A stretch of DNA of 64,000 nucleotides from Streptomyces sp. NBC_01288 (lineage in GTDB: Bacteria; Actinomycetota; Actinomycetes; Streptomycetales; Streptomycetaceae): NCBI RefSeq assembly GCF_035982055.1, contig NZ_CP108427.1:8927001-8991000 (forward strand), read 5' to 3'. The position numbers and the translations under genes were made by a program. Positions 8,217 through 15,310 of the stretch are shown in pieces (position 1 is the stretch's first letter; each line of letters starts with the position of its first letter). The notes under the pieces are model-generated. The model did no database searches. It saw nothing but the letters and a program-made list of their open reading frames with translations, and was not told the DNA's origin.

Positions 8217-9014
8217 GTGCCCAACCGCAAGAACACGTTCTCAAAATGGCGGAGCCACCTCGCGCAGCGCGCCGTCCACGCGGGCTGGGCCTGGGTGCAG
8301 CGCACGGGCTCGGTGACGGCCGAGAACCCCGGCCGCTTCCGGTTCGGCGGGATCGGCGAAGCCACCCGGCTCGCCTTCCCCCTGGGCACGGTCTTCGGCG
8401 AACCCTGGATCCACCTCGGTTCCCACTGCATCGTCGGCGAACAGGTCACGCTCACGGCGGGACTGATGCCGGACCTCGACCTCGGCCCCGACCCGATCCT
8501 GCGCCTGGGCGACGGCGTCGTCCTCGGCCGCGGCAGTCACGTCATCGCCGACACGACGGTCACCATCGGCAGCGACTGCTACTTCGGGCCGTACGTCTAC
8601 GTCACGTCCACGAACCATTCCTACGACGACCCGCACGAGCCCATCGGCAAGCAGTGGCCGCGCATGGAGCCCGTCGAGATCGGCACCGGTTGCTGGATCG
8701 GCACCGGCGCGGTCATCCTGCCGGGTGCGCGGATCGGCCGGAACGTGGTGGTGGCGGCCGGTGCGGTGGTCCGCGGCACGGTGCCCGACCACGCCGTGGT
8801 GGCGGGGGCGCCCGCACGAGTCGTACGCCGCTGGACGCCCACGGAGGGCTGGCAACCACCGCTCCGCACCCCCGCACCGGTGCCGATCCCCGCGGATGTG
8901 ACCCCGGATCAACTCCGGGCTCTCGCAGGCCTGGACGAGGCGAGCGCGGCACGGCTGGCCGAACTGGACGAGAACGTGATCGCCCACCTCGCGGAACTGG
9001 ACGCGGAGGCCTGA
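8217..9014 (+). CDS. Hexapeptide-repeat acyltransferase
   Basis: The 265-residue protein carries a left-handed beta-helix of hexapeptide repeats (IRLGDGVVLGRGSHVIAD, then VEIGTGCWIGTGAVILPGA). It has the acetyltransferase loop TSTNHSYDDP, whose His is the usual catalytic base in CysE/maltose-acetyltransferase-like enzymes, and ends in an acidic helical tail. It probably moves an acetyl or acyl group to a sugar or small molecule; the acceptor is unknown. I chose GTG 8217 because TACCGT lies exactly six bases upstream, which suggests a leaderless message. An ATG at 8184 would add 11 residues with no better support. The 3' end runs into a repeat tract. Confidence 0.8.
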   Translation: MPNRKNTFSKWRSHLAQRAVHAGWAWVQRTGSVTAENPGRFRFGGIGEATRLAFPLGTVFGEPWIHLGSHCIVGEQVTLTAGLMPDLDLGPDPILRLGDGVVLGRGSHVIADTTVTIGSDCYFGPYVYVTSTNHSYDDPHEPIGKQWPRMEPVEIGTGCWIGTGAVILPGARIGRNVVVAAGAVVRGTVPDHAVVAGAPARVVRRWTPTEGWQPPLRTPAPVPIPADVTPDQLRALAGLDEASAARLAELDENVIAHLAELDAEA

Positions 9015-9046
9015 TCCGGCACGGGTGCGGAACTGCCCCGGCACGT

Positions 9047-9238
9047 ATGCCGAAGCCCGATCCGGTACTTACGCCGAGGCCTGACCCGGCACACATGCCG
9101 AAGCCCGATCCGGTACTTACGCGGAGGCCTGACCCGGCACACATGCCGAAACTCGATCCGGTACTTACGCGGAGGCCTGACCCGGCACACATGCCGAAGC
9201 CCGATCCGGTACTTACGCCGACGCCTGACCCGCTACGC
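9047..9238. repeat. 48-bp tandem repeat, four full units plus partial edges
   Basis: Units begin at 9047, 9095, 9143 and 9191, each with ATGCCGAA near the start and GGTACTTACGC in the middle. A diverged fifth unit begins at 9239, and a degraded copy appears before the first. Adjacent units differ by only a few bases. Since 48 is a multiple of three, every frame repeats a 16-residue peptide, but no frame has coding context. Confidence 0.9.
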
Positions 9239-9274
9239 ATGCCGAGACGTTCCCCGGCACCCAACGCCACCCGA

Positions 9275-9306
9275 CCCGAAACTTGACGCCCCCGAAACTT
9301 GACGCC
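9275..9306. repeat. 16-bp perfect direct repeat, two copies
   Basis: The unit CCCGAAACTTGACGCC occurs twice back to back, just after the 48-bp array. Confidence 0.85.
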
Positions 9307-9623
9307 CCCGGCACTCGCCGCCCCGCACACAACCCGGCCCCCGTCCTCCCGCCACGTTGCCTGACCGGGCACGCATGTCGAGGCGCCCCCCGGCACCCGC
9401 CGCCATCCACAGCCCCGCACACGACCCCGCCCCTGTCCTCCCGACCCATCACCCCGTCACCTCATCGGGCACGGATGTCGAGGTCCCCCGGCACCCGACA
9501 CCCCGCCCCGCCACTCGACGCTCCTCCCCGCACCCCGGTCCCCGCACCCGGCGCCCCTCTCGGCACCCGACCCCCGGCCCCCGCCGCCACCCCGCACAAA
9601 CCCCAAACCCCCACCCCTCCCCC

Positions 9624-10481
9624 TCACCCCGTCGCCAACAACAACGTCCCCACCAACGCCAACCCCGCCCCCGCCGCCTGAACCACCCGCAACCGCTCGC
9701 TCAAAAATCCGCGCGCGGCCAGCGCGGTAACCACCGGATACAGCGACGCCAGCACCGCCGCCACCGTCACCGGCCCATGCTGTGCCGCGATCGAATACGT
9801 CCCGTTGGCCGCCACATCGGCCAGCCCCACGAAGGCCAGCGCCGGCAGGGAACCCCAGGGGAACCCGCCCTCCGGAAGCGAGACCCCGCCCCGCCGTACG
9901 GAGACGTAGAGCGCGGCCCCACCCGTGGCCACATTCGTCACGCGCTGCACGAACAGCGCGAGGAAGAGCCCGGTCACGGTCGTCGACGCCTCCGCGATCA
10001 GCGCGAACACTGTGCCGAAGCCGAGCGCGGCGATCAGGGTCAGGAGGATCGCCTGGCGTTGGACGGGCGCGCCCTGCAGCTGGGGGCCGCCCGCGAGGAC
10101 GACCCCGGTGACGGCGACCGCGATCCCTGCTACCTGCATCAGACCGGGGCGCTCACCCAGAAAGAGCCCCACCCCGACCGGCACCGCCACGCTCAGCGTC
10201 GCGAGCGGTGAGACGACACCCATCGGGCCCAGCGCGAGCGCCTTGTAGAAACTGAACAGGGCGACCGGCCCCACCAGCCCCGCCGCGAACGCGAACCACA
10301 GCCGCGGCCCGGCCTCGCTCCAGCCCCCGGTGCCCACCACGACCGCGCCGAGCACGGCCGCCGCGATCGCCTGCGAGACCACGACCACCGTCAGTGCCGG
10401 GGTCCGTCGGGTCAGCAGACCTCCGCCGAAGTCGGCCAACCCCCACAGGAGGCTGGTGGCCAGGGCGAAGAATGCTGTCAC
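9624..10481 (-). CDS. EamA/DMT-family exporter
   Basis: The 285-residue protein has about ten hydrophobic helices in two EamA repeats (first FFALATSLLWGLADFGGGLL, second ILLTLIAALGFGTVFAL). This is typical of drug/metabolite transporters that export amino acids or small metabolites. A longer open frame exists upstream, but GTG 10481 fits the family N-terminus and has GAGGC before it. It is divergent from an XRE-cupin regulator, a common arrangement in which the regulator senses the transported metabolite. The substrate is unknown. Confidence 0.85.
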   Translation of the reverse strand: MTAFFALATSLLWGLADFGGGLLTRRTPALTVVVVSQAIAAAVLGAVVVGTGGWSEAGPRLWFAFAAGLVGPVALFSFYKALALGPMGVVSPLATLSVAVPVGVGLFLGERPGLMQVAGIAVAVTGVVLAGGPQLQGAPVQRQAILLTLIAALGFGTVFALIAEASTTVTGLFLALFVQRVTNVATGGAALYVSVRRGGVSLPEGGFPWGSLPALAFVGLADVAANGTYSIAAQHGPVTVAAVLASLYPVVTALAARGFLSERLRVVQAAGAGLALVGTLLLATG

Positions 10482-10587
10482 GGGGTGCCTCGCAGTACAG
10501 TTCGGTGAACGATCGGGTGCAGCACACCGTAGTTCGATCCATTGCACCCTGTCATCCATAATATTGAACTCAAGGTATGGGCGGAAC

Positions 10588-11172
10588 GTGTCGGACCTCG
10601 ACCTGCTGAACCAGTCCCTGGCTCGCAACGTCAAGCACTGGCGCTCGGTGCGCGGCTTCACCCTGGACGTGCTCGCCGCCCGGGCCGCCGTCAGCCGGGG
10701 CATGCTCATCCAGATCGAGCAGGCCCGCACCAACCCCAGCATCGGCACGGTCGTCAAGATCGGCGACGCCCTCGGCGTCAGCATCACCACCCTGCTCGAC
10801 TACGAACAGGGCCCGAAGGTCCGCATCGTCCCCGCCGACCGCGCCGTACGGCTCTGGCACACCGACGCCGGCAGTTACAACCGCCTCCTCGCCGGCACCG
10901 AGGCCCCCGGCCCGCTGGAGATGTGGGACTGGCGCCTGATGCCGGGCGAGGCCAGTCCCTCCGAGCCGCACCCCACCGGCACGGTCGAGTTGGTCCATGT
11001 CACGACGGGCGACCTGACCCTCACCGTGGACGGCGAGGACCACCTCGTCCCGGCCGGCGCGAGTGCCACCTTCGAGGCCAACACCCCGCACACGTACGGC
11101 AATCAGGGCGACGTGCCGATGGAGATGGTGATGGCGGTGTCGGTCCCGCCCGTGCACCGGGAGACCTCGTGA
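10588..11172 (+). CDS. XRE-family regulator with cupin sensor domain
   Basis: The 194-residue protein has an N-terminal helix-turn-helix (about residues 7-62: LARNVKHWRSVRGFTLDVLA, then AVSRGMLIQIEQARTNPS). A C-terminal cupin_2 beta-barrel follows (about 110-185: VELVHVTTGDLTLTVDGEDH and FEANTPHTYGNQG). The cupin usually binds a small ligand. GTG 10588 is the start that keeps the conserved SDLDLLNQSLARN. It is divergent from the DMT exporter and is its likely local regulator. The shared region contains an A/T-rich patch, CCATAATATTGAACTCAAGG, unlike its surroundings. Confidence 0.87.
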   Translation: MSDLDLLNQSLARNVKHWRSVRGFTLDVLAARAAVSRGMLIQIEQARTNPSIGTVVKIGDALGVSITTLLDYEQGPKVRIVPADRAVRLWHTDAGSYNRLLAGTEAPGPLEMWDWRLMPGEASPSEPHPTGTVELVHVTTGDLTLTVDGEDHLVPAGASATFEANTPHTYGNQGDVPMEMVMAVSVPPVHRETS

Positions 11173-11226
11173 GCAGCCCCCGGACGACCGTTCGGGACAC
11201 CCCGTGAGCCGCCGTCGCACGCCTGT

Positions 11227-11232
11227 TAGCGT
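11227..11232 (+). promoter_or_regulatory. -10 hexamer, leaderless start
   Basis: TAGCGT, then GCCGTC, then ATG at 11239, with no ribosome site. Confidence 0.55.
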
Positions 11233-11238
11233 GCCGTC

Positions 11239-11796
11239 ATGCGCGCACCCATCGGACACTTCGACCACGCCACCCCGGCCCCCGACTGCCTCGACGAACT
11301 GACCCGCCCGGTCGCCGACGCCGTGCGCGCCTGGCAAGGCAGCGTCCCCGCCGACCAGTTCGTCTACGTCGACACCGACCCCGAGTGGGCCGACACCGCC
11401 ACCTTCGTCGAGCACTACGGCCGTGAGCTGCTGGAGCTGTCCGCGAACTGTGTCCTCGTGGCCGGGAAGCGCGGCGGAGAGACCATGCTGGCCGCGTGCG
11501 TCGTCCTGTCCACCACCCGCGTCGACGTGAACGGCGTCGTACGCCGCCAACTCGGCGCCCGCAAGGCCTCGTTCGCGTCGATGGACACCGCGACCGGCGA
11601 GAGCGGCATGGAGTACGGCGGCATCACCCCCGTCGGACTCCCCGCCGACTGGCCGGTGTTGGTGGACTCGGCCGTCGTCGACCTGCCGTACGTCCTGGTC
11701 GGCAGCGGACGCCGCCGCGGCAAACTCCTCGTCCCCGGCAAGGCGTTCGCGGAACTCCCGGGCGCGGTGGTGCTGGAGGGCCTGGGCGTCGCCTGA
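11239..11796 (+). CDS. YbaK/EbsC-type aminoacyl-tRNA deacylase
   Basis: The 185-residue protein matches the YbaK/ProX trans-editing fold. MEYGGITPVGLP is the family's conserved G-G-x-x-P-x-G loop, followed by VLVDSAVV and LVGSGRRRGKLLV. Such enzymes hydrolyse mischarged tRNAs, such as Cys-tRNA(Pro) or Ala-tRNA(Pro). A Lys in LVAGKRGG is near where the catalytic Lys is expected, but I could not align it with certainty. It appears leaderless. The amino-acid and tRNA specificity cannot be read from sequence. Confidence 0.75.
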   Translation: MRAPIGHFDHATPAPDCLDELTRPVADAVRAWQGSVPADQFVYVDTDPEWADTATFVEHYGRELLELSANCVLVAGKRGGETMLAACVVLSTTRVDVNGVVRRQLGARKASFASMDTATGESGMEYGGITPVGLPADWPVLVDSAVVDLPYVLVGSGRRRGKLLVPGKAFAELPGAVVLEGLGVA

Positions 11797-11821
11797 GCCC
11801 CCGAACCGTGGAAAACCGGCC

Positions 11822-12901
11822 TCACGCCATGGCGTGGTGGTGGGCCAACTCCCCGTGCGGGTCAGCCTCGCCCGGCACCGGCGCCGGGTCGGCGTGCACG
11901 AGGGCGGCCGTGAGCCGCGGCACCGCGTGCAGCAGCGCGTGCTCCGCCGCCACGGCGACGGCGTGGGCCTGCCGTACCGTCGCCTCCCCGTCCACCACCA
12001 CCGCCACCTCCGCGCGCAGCCGGTGCCCGATCCAGCGCAGCCTCAACTCGCCCACCCCGCGCACCCCTTCGACCTCCCGCACGGCGTGCTCGGCCCGGTC
12101 CACCAGGTCCGGATCGACGGCGTCCATCACGCGCCGGAACACCTCGCGCGCCGCGTCCCGCAGCACCAGCGCGATGGCGGCCGTGATCGCCAACCCCACG
12201 ATCGGGTCGGCGAGTTGCCACCCCAGCGCCGAACCGCCGGCCCCGACCAGCACGGCCAGCGAGGTGAACCCGTCCGTACGGGCGTGCAGTCCGTCGGCGA
12301 CCAGCGCGGCCGACCCGATCTCCCGGCCGACACGGATCCGGTACCTGGCCACCCACTCGTTGCCCACGAACCCGACGAGCGCCGCGACGGCGACCACCGG
12401 GACGTGTGACATGGGACGCGGATCGAACAGCCGGTCCACCGCCGCCCAGGCCGCGAAGGCGGCGGACGCGGCGATCGTCAGCACGATGGCGATCCCCGCG
12501 AGGTCCTCGGCGCGCCCGTAGCCGTACGTGAAGCGGCGCGTGGCGGCCCGGCGGCCGAGTACGAACGCGATGCCGAGCGGTACGGCGGTCAGCGCGTCCG
12601 CCGCGTTGTGCACCGTGTCGCCGAGCAGCGCGACCGACCCGGACACGACCACCACGACCGCCTGCACCAGCGCCGTCACCCCGAGCACCGCGAGCGAGAC
12701 CCAGAGCGCGCGCATCCCGCGGGCCGAGGACTCCAGGGCGGAGTCGAGTTTGTCGGCGGTCTCGTGGGAGTGCGGGGTGAGGAGGTGGCCGAGGCGATGA
12801 CGGATGCCCGTGGGGGAGTGGTCATGGGGGTGCGGGTGGTCGTGGCCGTGGTCGTCGTGCGGGTGGGCGTGCTCGTGTTCGTGGTGGTGCTGGTCGCTCA
12901 C
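11822..12901 (-). CDS. CDF-family divalent metal exporter
   Basis: The 359-residue protein begins with a His/Asp-rich metal-binding tail (about ten His in the first 30 residues). Six membrane helices and a cytosolic dimer domain follow. The metal-site motifs DTVHNAAD (second helix) and DGLHARTD (fifth helix) carry the paired His/Asp ligands of cation diffusion facilitators. The likely substrates are Zn, Co or Cd, exchanged for protons. GTG 12901 has GGAAGGGGAC ahead of it and removes an implausible 28-residue extension. It is divergent from an ArsR repressor only 59 bases away, its probable controller. Confidence 0.92.
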   Translation of the reverse strand: MSDQHHHEHEHAHPHDDHGHDHPHPHDHSPTGIRHRLGHLLTPHSHETADKLDSALESSARGMRALWVSLAVLGVTALVQAVVVVVSGSVALLGDTVHNAADALTAVPLGIAFVLGRRAATRRFTYGYGRAEDLAGIAIVLTIAASAAFAAWAAVDRLFDPRPMSHVPVVAVAALVGFVGNEWVARYRIRVGREIGSAALVADGLHARTDGFTSLAVLVGAGGSALGWQLADPIVGLAITAAIALVLRDAAREVFRRVMDAVDPDLVDRAEHAVREVEGVRGVGELRLRWIGHRLRAEVAVVVDGEATVRQAHAVAVAAEHALLHAVPRLTAALVHADPAPVPGEADPHGELAHHHAMA

Positions 12902-12954
12902 GTGGGTCCCCTTCCGGTGCGCGGGTGGACGTTCGGCGCCCACAGGGCCATTAT

Positions 12955-12970
12955 GTGCGTATGAGCGCAC
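12955..12970. promoter_or_regulatory. Inverted repeat at ArsR start
   Basis: GTGCG-TATGAG-CGCAC spans the start codon of the ArsR gene and lies in the control region shared with the CDF exporter. It is an operator candidate. Confidence 0.4.
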
Positions 12971-13320
12971 GCATGCACCTATCAACTGCGCATGATGCGC
13001 ATCCGCGCACCCCGGGCGAGGAACAGTTCGCGCTCGCCGCCGAACTCCTCGCCCTCCTCGGCGACCGCACCCGCCTGACCCTCCTGCACGCGCTGACGGC
13101 GGGAGAGTCCGACGTCACCACCCTCACGGAGGCCTGCGACGCGGCCCGCCCGGCGGTCAGCCAGCACCTGGCACGGTTGCGCCTCGCGGGACTGGTGACC
13201 ACACGCAAGGAGGGCCGCCGGGTGATCTACGCGTTGAGCGACGGTCATCTACGGCGACTCGTCGACGAGGCGTTGAACGTGGCGGACCACCGCCTCACCG
13301 ACCGCCCGCCGCACGACTGA
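12961..13320 (+). CDS. ArsR/SmtB-family metal-sensing repressor
   Basis: The 119-residue winged-helix protein has the ArsR pattern LLALLGDRTRLTLLHALTAG, the recognition helix RPAVSQHLARLRLAGLV and the wing RKEGRRVIYALS. The N-terminus (MHLSTAHDAH) and C-terminus (VADHRLTDRPPHD) are His/Asp-rich. These regions often hold metal ligands in SmtB-like sensors; no CxC arsenic site is seen. It is divergent from the CDF exporter, so it probably senses Zn, Co or Ni and represses that gene and itself. ATG 12961 is the best start; 12973 is an alternative. Confidence 0.9.
   Translation: MSARMHLSTAHDAHPRTPGEEQFALAAELLALLGDRTRLTLLHALTAGESDVTTLTEACDAARPAVSQHLARLRLAGLVTTRKEGRRVIYALSDGHLRRLVDEALNVADHRLTDRPPHD
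12987..13001. promoter_or_regulatory. 15-bp perfect palindrome in the ArsR 5' coding region
   Basis: TGCGCATGATGCGCA is a perfect palindrome around a central G, inside codons 10-14 of the ArsR gene. It could be an internal operator, or a chance product of the His-rich codons. Confidence 0.35.
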
Positions 13321-13345
13321 CAGTCGTACAACTGGCGTCCTTGGC

Positions 13346-14575
13346 TCAGGAGTTGGGGTCCTTGCCCAGGTAGCTCTCCGCGAACGCCAGGGCCGCGGCG
13401 GGGGATTCGAAGACGCGGCGGAGTCGGGCGAGGGTGGTGCCCGCGTGGTACGGGTCGCCTGACGAGGTGCCGTGGTACACCTCGGAGAGCCACTGGGAGA
13501 ATTCCTGGTAGTCCCACACGCGGCTCAGACAGGCCTCCGAATAGCCGCCCAGGCCCGCGGAGTCGCCCTTGGTGACATACGTGACGAGCGCGTCGCCGAG
13601 CAGGAACGCGTCGTGCAGGGCGAGGTTCATGCCCTTCGCGGCGATGGGCGCGGTGAGGTGGGCCGCGTCGCCGGCGAGGTAGAGACGGCCGAACACCATC
13701 GGTTCGACAACGTAGTTGTGCATGTCGAGCACGCGCTTCTCGATGAGCCGACCCTCGGTCAGCGGCGGGGCGCCGGTCGCGGCGAGGCGGTGCTGGAGCT
13801 CGGACCAGACGCGTTCATGGGGCCAGTTGCCGGGGTCGTCGCCGGGCGGGCACTCCAGGTAGTAGCGGGTGACTTCGGGGCTGCGCGCCATGTGCCCGGC
13901 GAACCCGCGCGGATGGACACCGAACACCACACAGTCCGAGGACGGCGGCGCCTCCGCGAGCAGCGCGAGCCACCCGACCCCGTAGTCGTGCCGCGCGATC
14001 CGCGCCCGCTCCGGCGGCAGCGCGGCCCGGGTCACCCCGCGCGCACCGTCGCAGCCCGCCACGAAGTCGCCGTGCACGAGCTGCCGTTGACCGGTCTCTG
14101 GGTCGGTGTACGACACCGCCGGGCGGTCGGAGTCGAGATCGTGCAACTGGACGTCCTGGACCCCGAAGCGGATCTCGCCGCCCCGCACGTCCGCGTACTC
14201 CCGCACCAGGTCCGTCACTAGCAACGGCTGCGGATAGACGTAGTGGTGATGGCCCGTCAGCTCGCTGTACGACAGCCGATGGCGCTGCCCGCCGAAGCGG
14301 AACTCGCACTGGGTGTGCCGCTGCGCCCGCGCCAACAGGTTGTCGGCGAGCCCCCGTTGCTCCAGTCCGCGTACGGCCCACTCCTCGATGACGCCGGCCC
14401 GGGGCCGCTGCTCGATGAACTCCCTGGTCTCGGTCTCCAGCACCAGGCAGTCGATCCCGGCCGCGCGCAGGATGTTGCCGATGGTGAGCCCGGCGGGACC
14501 GGCGCCCACGACGACGACCGGAAAGTGGTGTGGGGACGGGGAGTTGGAGGTGGGGTGGGGGGAGGTGGAGGTCAC
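13346..14575 (-). CDS. pobA: 4-hydroxybenzoate 3-monooxygenase-like flavoprotein
   Basis: The 409-residue FAD hydroxylase has an N-terminal dinucleotide fold (VVVVGAGPAGLTIGNILRA), the GCDGARGVTR (DG) motif and the second FAD site YLAGDAAHLTAPIAAKGMN. RAGVIEEWAV, YVYPQPLLVTDLVREY and ARSPEVTRYYLE match the p-hydroxybenzoate hydroxylase subgroup, which converts 4-hydroxybenzoate to protocatechuate with NADPH and oxygen. GTG 14575 is preceded by CATAAT and exactly six bases, so the message looks leaderless. No protocatechuate ring-cleavage genes or pobR are adjacent, so the role is assigned by family only. Confidence 0.82.
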   Translation of the reverse strand: MTSTSPHPTSNSPSPHHFPVVVVGAGPAGLTIGNILRAAGIDCLVLETETREFIEQRPRAGVIEEWAVRGLEQRGLADNLLARAQRHTQCEFRFGGQRHRLSYSELTGHHHYVYPQPLLVTDLVREYADVRGGEIRFGVQDVQLHDLDSDRPAVSYTDPETGQRQLVHGDFVAGCDGARGVTRAALPPERARIARHDYGVGWLALLAEAPPSSDCVVFGVHPRGFAGHMARSPEVTRYYLECPPGDDPGNWPHERVWSELQHRLAATGAPPLTEGRLIEKRVLDMHNYVVEPMVFGRLYLAGDAAHLTAPIAAKGMNLALHDAFLLGDALVTYVTKGDSAGLGGYSEACLSRVWDYQEFSQWLSEVYHGTSSGDPYHAGTTLARLRRVFESPAAALAFAESYLGKDPNS

Positions 14576-14581
14576 CCGCCC

Positions 14582-14587
14582 ATTATG
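14582..14587 (-). promoter_or_regulatory. -10 hexamer, leaderless start
   Basis: On the minus strand CATAAT is followed by GGGCGG and then GTG at 14575. Confidence 0.5.
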
Positions 14588-14606
14588 ACGGTGTGCGGAC
14601 AACCGA

Positions 14607-14635
14607 GAACCGGCCGCCTGGAGGGCGGCCGGTTC
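14607..14635. terminator. Hairpin downstream of the small secreted protein gene
   Basis: GAACCGGCCGCC pairs with GGCGGCCGGTTC around loop TGGAG, a perfect 12-bp stem. It lies about 20 bases beyond the stop of the minus-strand gene ending at 14655 and just upstream of the pobA promoter, so it insulates the two. Confidence 0.75.
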
Positions 14636-14654
14636 GGTCGTGAGGACGGTTGGA

Positions 14655-15080
14655 TCAGGAGTGGATTTTGATGGGGGTGGTGCAAAGGCTCTTGGCGGCG
14701 ATGTCGCCGGTGACCTCACTCAGACACAGCCGGATGGTGGTCCCGTTGGCGTACTTCTTGTCGAACTTCGAGGGGAAGTAGACGCCATAGTCGTCCTCGG
14801 ACTTCGGCGATTTCTTGCTGGAGGCCAGCTTGCCATTGATGTACAGCGTCAGTTTCGGCTTGCCGGAAATTCCCATGAAGCGCCCGTAGATTGATTTCAC
14901 GGTCTGCCCGGTGCCCTTCACTTCGAGGCATACCATGTTCGATTCCTCCGTCGTCACCTGGTGAGTCGAGCACTCATGGGCTGACGCGAACGCGGTGCCG
15001 GTACCGGTGAGCACGAAGATGGTGGACAGGAGCGGTGCCAGTAGAGCCAAGGCGGCTGCCCGCGAGGTTCTGATCTTCAC
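14655..15080 (-). CDS. Small secreted four-cysteine protein, unknown function
   Basis: I do not recognise the family. From GTG 15080 it is 141 residues: a basic start (VKIRTSRAAALAL), a hydrophobic core, and a likely signal-peptidase site after TAFASA. The mature part of about 105 residues is Lys-rich. It has exactly four cysteines (HECST, MVCLE, RLCLS, SLCTT), enough for two disulfides, and a predicted beta-rich body (LTLYINGKL). A TTG at 15119 in frame is a weaker start. It is less GC-rich than its neighbours, with AAG and AAA codons, which hints at transfer or a special role. It stands alone. Confidence 0.7.
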   Translation of the reverse strand: MKIRTSRAAALALLAPLLSTIFVLTGTGTAFASAHECSTHQVTTEESNMVCLEVKGTGQTVKSIYGRFMGISGKPKLTLYINGKLASSKKSPKSEDDYGVYFPSKFDKKYANGTTIRLCLSEVTGDIAAKSLCTTPIKIHS

Positions 15081-15310
15081 TGTGGCCTTGTTCCCCGTTC
15101 TTTTTTCTGGGTAATTCAACCCGACATTCTGGGCCTTGCTCGATGTTCAATGTAGGCCAATAATGTGCGTCTTGGTGGAGAATTTACTGATCTTTAGTGT
15201 TGATATTCCGTGACGGCCCATGAGGTCAATTGGCGGGCCGTTTCCTGTGGAACGTTGATGTGGGGCCTGGCCGTGGAATCCACACGGCCAGGCTCTACAT
15301 CGAGGGGAGG
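15081..15310. other. Intergenic region, relatively A/T-rich
   Basis: This 230-base gap holds the promoter side of the small secreted protein gene. Stretches such as TTTACTGATCTTTAGTGTTG are much richer in A/T than the rest of the window. I see no gene or clear hairpin. Confidence 0.5.

Larger units (their letters stand above)
9015..9623. other. Long intergenic region, repetitive and cytosine-rich
   Basis: This 609-base gap has no gene I can support. It holds the 48-bp tandem array, then two perfect 16-bp copies (9275-9306), then cytosine-rich DNA with scattered degenerate echoes of a GCATGTCGAGG core. Open frames across it encode only repeat peptides. Confidence 0.75.

Noticed and set aside
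9047..9238. CRISPR-like regular repeats
   Set aside because: Units are contiguous with no unique spacers and no cas genes are present.
8713..9420. A minus-strand frame with a repeated 16-residue Gly/Ser/Met peptide over the 48-bp array
   Set aside because: The repeat peptide follows from the 48-base period in any frame; there is no ribosome site or conserved flank.
10330..10587. Longer N-terminus for the XRE-cupin regulator
   Set aside because: The upstream codons overlap the divergent transporter and show no conserved features; GTG 10588 matches the helix-turn-helix start.
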